Positions 1 through 6,696 of a stretch of DNA of 6,804 nt are shown piece after piece. The position numbers and the translations under genes were made by a program. Position 1 is the stretch's first letter. Every line of letters begins with the position of its first letter. A model generated the notes under the pieces. That model did no database searches. It had not been told where the DNA came from and worked only from the letters and a program-made list of their open reading frames with translations. Source of the DNA: DASCNA01 sp036011305 (GTDB lineage Bacteria; Verrucomicrobiota; Lentisphaeria; Victivallales; GWF2-38-69). The stretch is from the NCBI GenBank assembly GCA_036011305.1, contig DASCNA010000274.1, positions 1 to 6,804 on the forward strand. Direction: 5' to 3'.

Positions 1-724
1 TTTTATTCAAAATACCTGAAGTGACAAATACTACCAATACATAAAAAGTCGTAACAACAATAAAAGCAAAGATCATCCCCAGCGGGACAGTTTTAGCCGG
101 ATCTTTAACTTCCTCTGCAATGCTTGCAACTTTGAGCAATCCGCCATATGAAACAAAAACCAAACCTGCTGTAGAGAAAACAGGTCCAATACCATGAGGA
201 AGAAACTCTATAATGTTTTCGGCTCTAACCGCAGAAAAACCAAATAAGATATATGCAGTTAGTATAGCAAAAAGCCCGAAAACTAAAATAATCTGAATTT
301 TGCTGGCTTCTTTAATCCCAATAATATTTACAAAAAGAAAAACAGCACATAGCACAAGACCTATAATTCTTATATCTAAAGTTACCAGAATCGCAAAAAA
401 AGCAGACATACCGACTAACGCAAATGAGGTTTTCAGGCATAATGAAAACCATGTTAAAATACCGTCAACGGTTCCGACAGCAGGCCCCATTGTTCTGTTA
501 ACATAAAAATATGTGCCACCCGCTTTTGGCATGGCAGATGCAAGTTCAGCCTGACTTAACATTCCGGTTAAAGCCAAAAGGCCGGCAATTAAGTAAGAAA
601 TAGCAACCGCCGGTCCGGCCAGTGCATGTGCAATACCAGGCAGAATAAATAAACCGGAACTTATCATTGCGCCGGATGCAATACAAAAAACATCTATTAA
701 TTTTAACTCTTTTTTCAAGTTCAT
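1..724 (-). CDS. APC-superfamily amino acid permease, 3' end beyond window (partial)
   Basis: Inner-membrane secondary transporter, most likely for an amino acid; the substrate cannot be read from sequence. The frame starts at ATG 722-724 and stays open for 241 codons to the left edge. What is visible covers about seven of the usual twelve helices, at roughly residues 11-34, 38-60, 88-112, 118-136, 144-162, 179-197 and 216-237. Family marks are the glycine-rich break in helix 1 (GAMISSGLF, 18-26), the loop QAELASAMPKAGGTYFYV (58-75), and the cytoplasmic loop SIAEEVKDPAKTVP (201-214), a variant of the APC 'AEE.K.P...P' signature. From memory, this style of N-terminus occurs in permeases that carry a C-terminal universal-stress (USP) domain; that half is outside the window. 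It lies 60 bases after tlyA on the same strand. The leader (TTTATTCTC before ATG) has no Shine-Dalgarno site. Superfamily is well supported; substrate is unknown. Confidence 0.9.
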   Translation of the reverse strand, partial: MNLKKELKLIDVFCIASGAMISSGLFILPGIAHALAGPAVAISYLIAGLLALTGMLSQAELASAMPKAGGTYFYVNRTMGPAVGTVDGILTWFSLCLKTSFALVGMSAFFAILVTLDIRIIGLVLCAVFLFVNIIGIKEASKIQIILVFGLFAILTAYILFGFSAVRAENIIEFLPHGIGPVFSTAGLVFVSYGGLLKVASIAEEVKDPAKTVPLGMIFAFIVVTTFYVLVVFVTSGILNK

Positions 725-784
725 GAGAATAAATACAGTTTTAAATTAAACCTATCGAACTTATTTTAACTATCTTAATCTAAA

Positions 785-1552
785 TTATAATGAGTTGAGA
801 GCATTTTTACGAGAAACCATTATAAATTCCTGATTGCCTTTCGGACCTTTTATAGGTGAAGGAAGAATATCCAGCACTTTCCATTTCAAAATATCCCCTA
901 CAAAGGAAGTGACTTTATCAACATATTTTTTTCTTATATTTACATCTCTGACAACTCCACCTGCCCCTATTTCATTTCTTTCTGCTTCAAATTGAGGTTT
1001 AATAAGGATAAAACTCCAACCATCGTTTTTAAGAATTTGATTTACAGCAGGCAGAACTTTGATAACAGAAATAAAAGAAACATCCATCGTTACAATATCC
1101 ACTAGTTCAGGCAGTGTCTCTGAATCCATATTTTTAGCATTCAGCTTTTCCATATTTATAACCTGAGGAATATTTCTTAATTTATAATGAAGCTGACTGT
1201 GTCCTACATCTATAGCGTAAACTTTTACTATTCCGTACTGGAGCATTAAATCGGTAAATCCTCCTGTGGATGCACCTATATCTGCTGCAGTTTTACCAGA
1301 AAGATCATTTAAATACTTATCAAAAGCAGGTTTGAGTTTATATGCACCTCTACTCACATATGGACAGGGGCGGTTAATATTCAAAGAAACATTAATATCC
1401 AGCATATCAGTACACTTATAAATAACTCTATCGCTTCCGATTCTGACAAAACCTGCCAAAATCATTTTCTTAGCTTCATCCAGTGAATCAGCCAGATCCT
1501 GTTTTACTACTAATTCATCAGCTCTTATTAATCTTTTCTTTTGTTTTTTCAT
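785..1552 (-). CDS. tlyA: TlyA-family rRNA 2'-O-methyltransferase (S4 domain + RrmJ/FtsJ fold)
   Basis: Predicted SAM-dependent methylase of the TlyA family, whose studied members 2'-O-methylate cytidines in 16S and/or 23S rRNA (C1409 and C1920, E. coli numbering). The family is often mislabelled 'hemolysin'. The 255-residue length is close to normal. Residues about 7-65 form an S4 RNA-binding domain (RADELVVKQDLADSLDEAKK...AGFVRI). YVSRGAYKLKPAFD (65-78) leads into the Rossmann-like methylase, whose SAM motif is DIGASTGGFTD (91-101), followed by IDVGHSQLHYKLR (114-126). A probable K-D-K-E tetrad is K72, D157 (in MDVSFIS), K185 (in LIKPQFE) and E242, with spacing very close to that of M. tuberculosis TlyA as I recall it. 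The start ATG 1550-1552 directly follows an A-rich leader with no Shine-Dalgarno site. It lies 34 bases after lnt and is probably cotranscribed with it. Which rRNA(s) it modifies cannot be decided here. Confidence 0.95.
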   Translation of the reverse strand: MKKQKKRLIRADELVVKQDLADSLDEAKKMILAGFVRIGSDRVIYKCTDMLDINVSLNINRPCPYVSRGAYKLKPAFDKYLNDLSGKTAADIGASTGGFTDLMLQYGIVKVYAIDVGHSQLHYKLRNIPQVINMEKLNAKNMDSETLPELVDIVTMDVSFISVIKVLPAVNQILKNDGWSFILIKPQFEAERNEIGAGGVVRDVNIRKKYVDKVTSFVGDILKWKVLDILPSPIKGPKGNQEFIMVSRKNALNSL

Positions 1553-1561
1553 TTTTTTTTT
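1552..1561 (-). repeat. A10 tract abutting the tlyA start codon
   Basis: On the coding strand there are ten consecutive A residues, the last being the A of the tlyA ATG. The coding sequence continues as ATGAAAAAACAAAAGAAAAG, so the initiation region is almost pure purine and unstructured. No AGGAGG-like element is present. An A-rich leader could help ribosome loading where Shine-Dalgarno pairing is not used; that role is inference. Confidence 0.6.
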
Positions 1562-1567
1562 ATTATT

Positions 1568-1584
1568 AACAATTAATCATTGTT
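1568..1584 (-). other. Small inverted repeat in the lnt-tlyA gap
   Basis: AACAAT and ATTGTT are perfect 6-base inverted arms around a 5-base loop. The element begins 2 bases after the lnt stop codon and ends 15 bases before the tlyA ATG. It is AT-rich and is followed by A residues rather than U residues on the transcribed strand, so it is not a convincing intrinsic terminator. It could be a weak mRNA hairpin that separates translation of lnt from tlyA, or chance in AT-rich DNA. Confidence 0.25.
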
Positions 1585-1586
1585 CA

Positions 1587-3332
1587 TTAAGGTAGCATCT
1601 GCTGTTTTTTATCTTTCCATTGCCAGATGCAAACAATCAAACTTAATACAAAAACAAACAAACATGCATAAATAAAAATATTACCATATTTAGTATAAAA
1701 TGTCATTGCCGGATCTTTCTGCACCTTAACTTTAAAAACAGCAGCCCCCCTACCCTCAATATCCGGAGCAGGTACAAGTTTTCCATCTACTTTTTTATGA
1801 AAAATACTATCTGTTATAGCACCGTCAGGCTGTATAACGCAAGTTCCGTTATTATTTCCTGATCTGATCATTACACGATTATTTTCAACTGATCTAAAAA
1901 CCGCCTGAGCCAGATGCTGTTCCGGTTCACTGCTTGATGGGAACCATGCATCATTGGTTATAGTAACGAGCATATTGGCTCCATGCAAAATATGTTCTCT
2001 TGATACGGCTGGAAATGCGTCTTCAAAACATATCAAAACAGAAGCCCTAATTCCTTTTTTTAGTTTAAAAACTGTATTTTTTGTGCCAGGGGTCAATGAT
2101 CTCCCCATGCCGAACGTTTTTTTTATCCACGGATAAATGTAGTAAAAAGGAAATGTATGTTCCATAGGGGTATACTCTCCCCAAGGTACAAGATGCATTT
2201 TACTATATCTATCAACTATTTTGCCCTGGGGGTTTATGAGCAAAGCACTGTTATATATAGAATAATCCCCTTTTGCATTTAGAGTATCGCTGTAATATAT
2301 AGTACCCAACAGTATTTCAGTATGAAATTTTTCCAAAAGTTTTCCCAAACCCTCTCTATATTTCTCGCTCACATCCCCTCCCCCTCTAAGCGGTTGAGGA
2401 ACAGCACTTTCCGGCCAAATCAATATATCGGGTTTTAATGGAAGCATTTGTGCTGAATCACCCAGATAGATCTTTAATGCCTCCAAAGCTTCAGTTCTTG
2501 AATAAAATCTTAACTGCGGGAGATTTCCCTGAACTACCAGTGCCCGTAAACTGACATAATCTTTTTCAGGTAAACGATGTAACTTAGTAATTCTGTAAAT
2601 ACCATAAACAAAATTACAAACGACTAACAGAATTGCCAGATAAACAACGGCAGGTCTATAAAATTTAGTTTTATATTTATATCCGTAATAACAAGCTAAT
2701 ATAGTTTCGGCCAAAGCAATATTAACAAAAGCTAAAATAAAGCTTACTCCATAAATACCTGTAATGGATGCAATTTGAATTACAGCAATATTACTCCATT
2801 GAGTTATAGCCAGATAATTCCAAGGCAATCCGGTAAAAATCCAGCTTCTTACCCATTCAAGAATACTCCAGAAAGCAGCTATAGAGAGACAAAGAAATAT
2901 TTTTTTAGTATGGTTTTTGTTTTCCATCAAATATTTACGCGCGGCATTATATCCTTCCAGCTGAACTTTTGCAGGAATAAGAAGATATTTATTTAAGACC
3001 GGTATAAATATGCTCCAAACTGCAGGGAAGCATGCTAATACTGCAGACATTAAATAAGGGATAAAAGGTTCAATTTTTCCCATCCAATAAAAAGAGATGA
3101 TACTCCAGCCGTATCCCCAGATAAATCCGCCGGCTAATGCCTGAGATTTTCTTAAATTTCTAACAAGAAGATATAGTGGTATTAAACCAATCCATCCAAT
3201 CCATGAAACATTAAAAACAGGGAAAGCCAGTGCATAAAAAGCACCAAATAAGAAGAGTAATATGTACCTCAAAAAAACATATTTCTTTGAAACAAGGTAT
3301 GCTTCATTTTTAGTATGTAAATTATTTCGCAT
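1587..3332 (-). CDS. lnt: Apolipoprotein N-acyltransferase
   Basis: Integral inner-membrane enzyme that moves an acyl chain from phospholipid to the N-terminal cysteine of apolipoproteins, the last step of lipoprotein maturation. Hydrophobic helices lie near residues 18-37, 42-58, 64-80, 88-118, 146-165, 183-211 and 228-246, with a C-terminal anchor at 551-570. Between these is the periplasmic nitrilase (carbon-nitrogen hydrolase) domain, about 262-535. The catalytic triad is intact: E308 in LIWPESAVP, K378 in YSKMHLVPWGEYTP and C435 in VLICFEDAFP. E386 in the PWGEY loop matches another conserved essential position. The 581 residues exceed the roughly 510 of E. coli Lnt. Part of the excess is an N-terminal hydrophilic lead (1-17) and a charged loop near 119-145. 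ATG 3330-3332 is the only sensible start, although it lacks a Shine-Dalgarno site. It lies 80 bases after lepB, another secretory-pathway enzyme. Confidence 0.96.
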   Translation of the reverse strand: MRNNLHTKNEAYLVSKKYVFLRYILLFLFGAFYALAFPVFNVSWIGWIGLIPLYLLVRNLRKSQALAGGFIWGYGWSIISFYWMGKIEPFIPYLMSAVLACFPAVWSIFIPVLNKYLLIPAKVQLEGYNAARKYLMENKNHTKKIFLCLSIAAFWSILEWVRSWIFTGLPWNYLAITQWSNIAVIQIASITGIYGVSFILAFVNIALAETILACYYGYKYKTKFYRPAVVYLAILLVVCNFVYGIYRITKLHRLPEKDYVSLRALVVQGNLPQLRFYSRTEALEALKIYLGDSAQMLPLKPDILIWPESAVPQPLRGGGDVSEKYREGLGKLLEKFHTEILLGTIYYSDTLNAKGDYSIYNSALLINPQGKIVDRYSKMHLVPWGEYTPMEHTFPFYYIYPWIKKTFGMGRSLTPGTKNTVFKLKKGIRASVLICFEDAFPAVSREHILHGANMLVTITNDAWFPSSSEPEQHLAQAVFRSVENNRVMIRSGNNNGTCVIQPDGAITDSIFHKKVDGKLVPAPDIEGRGAAVFKVKVQKDPAMTFYTKYGNIFIYACLFVFVLSLIVCIWQWKDKKQQMLP

Positions 3333-3391
3333 AGCATTTAGCCTGTTTATCCGGTTGGACGTAATTTGTGAGCATGCAGTTTCTTAAATCA

Positions 3392-3404
3392 TAATTCGTA
3401 ATTA
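3392..3404 (-). other. Short inverted repeat in the lepB-lnt gap
   Basis: TAATT and AATTA flank a 3-base centre (plus-strand TAATTCGTAATTA), 8 bases downstream of the lepB stop codon. A GCATGC palindrome lies about 14 bases further on, at 3372-3377. The arms are too short and too AT-rich, and no U-tract follows, so this is not a credible terminator. It is recorded as the only visible structure in this 80-base gap. Confidence 0.2.
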
Positions 3405-3412
3405 GGTAACTG

Positions 3413-4618
3413 CTACTGCATAGTCATAGCTTTTATATATCCGTTAGGTCCAATCACTGTTGGATAATTTACCGGAGGCTGAACATCTGCCATACCCCAG
3501 CGTCTTGAGAACGGCCAGAAAACAAATAAGGCTTTTCCTACAATATTCTGTCTGGGAACAAACCCCCAATATCGACTGTCTGCACTCCAGTAACTGTTAT
3601 CACCCATCATAAAATAACTGTTTGGCGGAACATGTACTACTTTTCCTTTAGCCAGACGTCCTACTGAAGTGTAGCCCTGATATCCACCTTTATGCGAATA
3701 AATTCTATTAAAGGCTTCAACATTAAAATCAGTAACAGGTTTGTAGCTATTTTTCCCTTTCGGTTTTATATAAAGCATATTATTTACAATTTTCATATAA
3801 TCACCCGGCATACCTACTAACCGTTTAACATAGTAAAAACCAACTTTAGTTAAGGGTTGACCTGTAGCATCCTCGTATAAACCATTTGTTGTGAAAACAA
3901 CTATGTCACCGCGGGCAGGTTCAACGAAATGATATATCAATCTATTTACAAACAGATGATCTCCGTCTGACAACCAGCCATTTGCTATGGTAGTGTTAGC
4001 TGGGAAATATGTAGGCATGCTTTTGTATTTCAAAAAACTGTACTCTGCCACTTTCTGCGGTTTTCCAGGCAGATCATATCTAACTCCACCTATATCAAAT
4101 GCGCTCCACGGGAAGAACAAGAATTTGCTGTATGGAGGGAAAAAACCTTCAAATGGTCCGCCTTTCTCAGTTACCGCTTTAGCTCTTTGTGTAGAAAACA
4201 GCGCAAATTCAAGTGGTTGCGGTAAGTCAGGAATTGCCTTCTTCTCTATATAGTGAATACCGAAAAGAGTAGGTTGCATACTACTTGTAGGTATTTTAAA
4301 AGGCTGGACATATAAGGCTCTGATACCAAAAGCAACTGTTAAAGCTACAACTATTATTTCAGCGTATTCCAGAATAATTTTAAAATTCTTTTTGGGTACT
4401 GTTTTATTATAGCGATTAGTGAGACCTGTTAACTCCGATTTAACTTTCTGGCTATCTTTAACATCCAGTTTTTTAACTTTACTGTTTATATCAGATATCT
4501 CTTTTTTCTGCTTATCAGTCAATATATCATCATCTCTTCTTAGACGAGAACGAGTAAGCTTATTCAGTAATTTTATTTCTTTTCGAATATTGTGGCTTTT
4601 TAACATTTTTTTAGTCAT
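3413..4618 (-). CDS. lepB: Signal peptidase I (leader peptidase), enlarged form
   Basis: Membrane-bound Ser/Lys protease that removes signal peptides from exported preproteins on the outer face of the inner membrane. Residues 1-78 are charged and helix-prone (ILTDKQKKEISDINSKVKKL and neighbours), followed by one membrane segment at about 82-104. Box B is QPFKIPTSSMQPTL (105-118) with nucleophile S113. Box C is SDGDHLFVNRLIYHFVEPARGDIVVF (217-242; the key residues are S217, G219, D220, N225, R236, G237 and D238). Box D begins with the general base K265 (KRLVGMPGD). Box E is GDNS...DSRYWGFVP (339-355). S113 and K265 are 152 residues apart, against 55 in E. coli, because a poorly recognised insert fills about 119-215. 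There is one membrane segment, not two. From memory, this layout resembles PVC-group enzymes. Start ATG 4616-4618 is chosen; M5 is an alternative. Neither has a Shine-Dalgarno site. It follows lepA after 168 bases. Confidence 0.96.
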   Translation of the reverse strand: MTKKMLKSHNIRKEIKLLNKLTRSRLRRDDDILTDKQKKEISDINSKVKKLDVKDSQKVKSELTGLTNRYNKTVPKKNFKIILEYAEIIVVALTVAFGIRALYVQPFKIPTSSMQPTLFGIHYIEKKAIPDLPQPLEFALFSTQRAKAVTEKGGPFEGFFPPYSKFLFFPWSAFDIGGVRYDLPGKPQKVAEYSFLKYKSMPTYFPANTTIANGWLSDGDHLFVNRLIYHFVEPARGDIVVFTTNGLYEDATGQPLTKVGFYYVKRLVGMPGDYMKIVNNMLYIKPKGKNSYKPVTDFNVEAFNRIYSHKGGYQGYTSVGRLAKGKVVHVPPNSYFMMGDNSYWSADSRYWGFVPRQNIVGKALFVFWPFSRRWGMADVQPPVNYPTVIGPNGYIKAMTMQ

Positions 4619-4661
4619 AAGTTATAAATTAATTTTCTGATTTTAGATACTGCAAAACAGC

Positions 4662-4710
4662 ACAAGTTTACGCTAAGCGTTATAAATTTAGACTTGTCTC
4701 GCTAAAAGCG
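4662..4710 (-). promoter_or_regulatory. Cluster of short palindromes in the lepA-lepB gap
   Basis: In plus-strand terms, three short palindromes occur within 41 bases: ACGCT-A-AGCGT at 4670-4680, AGAC-TT-GTCT at 4690-4699 and CGCT-AAA-AGCG at 4700-4710. An outer pair, ACAAGT (4662-4667) with ACTTGT (4692-4697), could enclose the first one. The block sits about 44-92 bases upstream of the lepB ATG and holds most of the G+C of an otherwise AT-rich gap. It could be a structured 5' leader, an operator, or a weak termination region after lepA. No U-tract follows, so I do not call a terminator. Confidence 0.35.
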
Positions 4711-4786
4711 GGATTCAATATTATTGTATATCTTATATTAATTTTATAGATACAATCATAAATCAACATTCTGAAATCCGTATTTT

Positions 4787-6589
4787 TTAAGTTGATTTTA
4801 ATATTTCCACAAATGCTTCCTGGGGGATATTGACTTTCCCGATCTGCTTCATTTTCTTCTTTCCTTCTTTCTGTTTTTCAAGAAGTTTTCTTTTTCTGGA
4901 AATATCGCCACCATAACATTTTGCTAAAACATTTTTTCTTAATTGGCGAATTGTTTCTCTGGCAATAACTTTACCTCCGATAGCCGCCTGTATAGGTACA
5001 CTAAACATCTGAGGAGGAATAACTTCTTTTAGTTTTTCAGCTATCTGCCTTCCTCTATATTCAGCCATACTTCTGTGTACAATTGATGAAAAGGCATCGA
5101 CAGGTTCACCATGAACAAGAATATCAAGCTTTACAAGATCCCCGGCTTTATAGTCATACGGCTCATAATCCATACTACCGTAACCTTTTGTGATTGATTT
5201 CAGTTTATCATGAAAATCTATTAGTATTTCATGAAGCGGCAGATGAGCAGTTATCATGACATGCTTTGTATCAATCGATTCTGTAGCTGTACACTCGCCG
5301 CGTTTATTTAAAATCAGATTCATTACATCTCCTATGTAGTTATTAGGAAACATAATATTTGTTAATATTCTAGGCTCCTGAATTTTATCTATGAGAGTTG
5401 GATCCGGCAGGTGAATAGGATTATCTATATTTCTCACTTCTCCGCTTTTCATATAAACATGATATATCACACTGGGATATGTAGCTATAATATTCATGTT
5501 ATATTCACGCCTTAATCTTTCCTGTATTATCTCCATATGAAGTAATCCAAGAAATCCGCATCTGAATCCAAATCCCAGAGCTGCAGAACTTTCTGCTTGA
5601 TAAACAAAAGCAGCATCATTAAGTTGAAGTTTTGCCATGCTTAATTTCAACTGTTCATAATCGGCTGTGTCAATAGGATATATTCCGCTAAAAACCAGCG
5701 GCCGTATTTCTTTAAAGCCCGGCAGAGGTTCTTTCGCCTGATCATCGGTTCTTGTGATAGTGTCTCCTATTTTAGAATCACTGGGAGATTTAATATTTGC
5801 AATTACATATCCTACAGAACCTTCTTCCAAAACTTTAAGAGGTTTCATTCCAAGCTGAAAGTAACCGACTTCTTTTATATCACTTTCCAGATTATTACTG
5901 AATAGTTTTATTTTATTCCCTCTCTGCAGTGATCCTTTTACTACCTTTACATAGTTCACTACACCTCTGTAAGCATTATAATTTGAATCAAATATAAGAG
6001 CATTTGTACCTAATAGGTTTTCTTCAACTTCAGGTGCAGGAATTAATTCTACAATAGCTTCCAGAATTTCTTTTATGCCCTGCCCGTCTTTCGCACTAGC
6101 CAGTATTGCTTCTTCTCCGGGAATGGCAAGTATCTCTTCCAATTGTTCAATACACAAATCTATATTTGAAGCAGGCAAATCTATTTTATTAATAATAGGA
6201 ATTATTACAAGATTCTGTTTCATTGCCAGTTTTGCATTAGCTACAGTCTGAGCCTGTACTCCTTGAGTTGCATCTATTAAAAGAAGAGCTCCTTCACATG
6301 CAGCCAGAGAACGGCTTACCTCATAGGAAAAATCAACATGTCCAGGTGTGTCAATTAAATTAAACTGATATTCTTCACCATCATCTGCTGCATAAATCAT
6401 TCTGACAGGATGTGATTTTATAGTAATACCTTTTTCTCTCTCAAGTTCCATACTGTCAAGAACCTGATTTTGAAAATCTCTTTTATCTATGGAACTCGTG
6501 GCTTCCAGCAATCTGTCAGCAAGTGTTGATTTTCCATGATCTATATGTGCTATTATCGAAAAATTTCGTATATGTTCTTTATTATTCAT
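4787..6589 (-). CDS. lepA: Elongation factor 4 (LepA), ribosome-associated GTPase
   Basis: Conserved translational GTPase of the EF-G family that acts on the ribosome. It was proposed as a back-translocase and has also been linked to initiation and 30S assembly. The 600 residues match the family's usual length and all parts are present. G1 is AHIDHGKST (14-22). G2 is the REKGITI segment (51-57, T56). G3 is DTPGH (80-84). G4 is NKID (134-137). G5 is ASAK (164-167). Domains II and III follow, then the EF-G-like domain V. The LepA-specific C-terminal domain includes CYGGDISRKRKLLEKQKEGK and KMKQIGKVNIPQEAF, both near the end. The start ATG 6587-6589 gives the canonical N-terminus directly before RNFSIIAHIDHGKS. 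Its leader (CTTAATTAATA) has no Shine-Dalgarno site. It lies upstream of lepB, the classic lepA-lepB order, although the 168-base gap suggests lepB may also have its own promoter. Confidence 0.98.
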   Translation of the reverse strand: MNNKEHIRNFSIIAHIDHGKSTLADRLLEATSSIDKRDFQNQVLDSMELEREKGITIKSHPVRMIYAADDGEEYQFNLIDTPGHVDFSYEVSRSLAACEGALLLIDATQGVQAQTVANAKLAMKQNLVIIPIINKIDLPASNIDLCIEQLEEILAIPGEEAILASAKDGQGIKEILEAIVELIPAPEVEENLLGTNALIFDSNYNAYRGVVNYVKVVKGSLQRGNKIKLFSNNLESDIKEVGYFQLGMKPLKVLEEGSVGYVIANIKSPSDSKIGDTITRTDDQAKEPLPGFKEIRPLVFSGIYPIDTADYEQLKLSMAKLQLNDAAFVYQAESSAALGFGFRCGFLGLLHMEIIQERLRREYNMNIIATYPSVIYHVYMKSGEVRNIDNPIHLPDPTLIDKIQEPRILTNIMFPNNYIGDVMNLILNKRGECTATESIDTKHVMITAHLPLHEILIDFHDKLKSITKGYGSMDYEPYDYKAGDLVKLDILVHGEPVDAFSSIVHRSMAEYRGRQIAEKLKEVIPPQMFSVPIQAAIGGKVIARETIRQLRKNVLAKCYGGDISRKRKLLEKQKEGKKKMKQIGKVNIPQEAFVEILKST

Positions 6590-6653
6590 TATTAATTAAG
6601 GCGATCTATTATTTGTTAAAGAATTGCTAAAAAGTATAAATTTATATTAATAT

Positions 6654-6681
6654 ATTATAATGTCTAACACTATTATATAAA
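6654..6681 (-). promoter_or_regulatory. Candidate sigma-70-like promoter for lepA
   Basis: On the minus strand, a perfect TATAAT lies at 6654-6659, with TTTATA (4 of 6 matches to TTGACA) 16 bases upstream at 6676-6681. A second TATAAT at 6672-6677 overlaps that upstream hexamer. Initiation from the first box would give a leader of about 60 bases before the lepA ATG. The gap is extremely AT-rich, so such matches are expected often by chance, and lepA may instead be read from a promoter upstream of recX. Confidence 0.3.
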
Positions 6682-6696
6682 AAATAAAACTTTAGA

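Noticed and set aside
300..506. Plus-strand open frame of 68 codons
   Set aside because: It lies wholly antisense to the permease, whose membrane-transporter signature on the other strand is clear. It has no recognisable motif.
1552..1561. Plus-strand T10 run considered as an intrinsic terminator tail
   Set aside because: No GC-rich hairpin precedes it, no plus-strand gene exists to terminate, and it sits at the tlyA start codon.
1954..2136. Plus-strand open frame of 60 codons
   Set aside because: Antisense to the nitrilase domain of lnt, including the catalytic Cys and Lys regions. No family features.
2775..2996. Plus-strand open frame of 73 codons
   Set aside because: Antisense to the membrane part of lnt. 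Composition is that of a complement shadow.
3987..4253. Plus-strand open frame of 88 codons
   Set aside because: Antisense to the lepB insert region. I considered whether the unusual insert reflected an overlapping gene, but the plus-strand product shows no motif and no upstream ribosome site.
4419..4640. Plus-strand open frame of 73 codons that looks like a small membrane protein
   Set aside because: The hydrophobic look comes from reading the complement of Lys/Glu/Asp-rich lepB N-terminal codons, which become Phe/Leu/Ser codons. It is not independent evidence for a gene.
4621..4689. Direct repeat GTTATAAATT at 4621-4630 and 4679-4688
   Set aside because: Ten AT-rich bases occurring twice within 70 bases is plausible by chance, and no target-site or mobile-element structure accompanies it.
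4670..4710. Palindrome cluster considered as the lepA terminator
   Set aside because: Stems are only 4-5 bases, no U-tract follows on the transcribed strand, and the block lies about 75-115 bases beyond the lepA stop.
6590..6696. AT-rich gap considered for a replication origin or small RNA
   Set aside because: No repeated DnaA-box-like elements and no stable stem-loop. The AT-richness is in keeping with an intergenic promoter region in a low-G+C genome.
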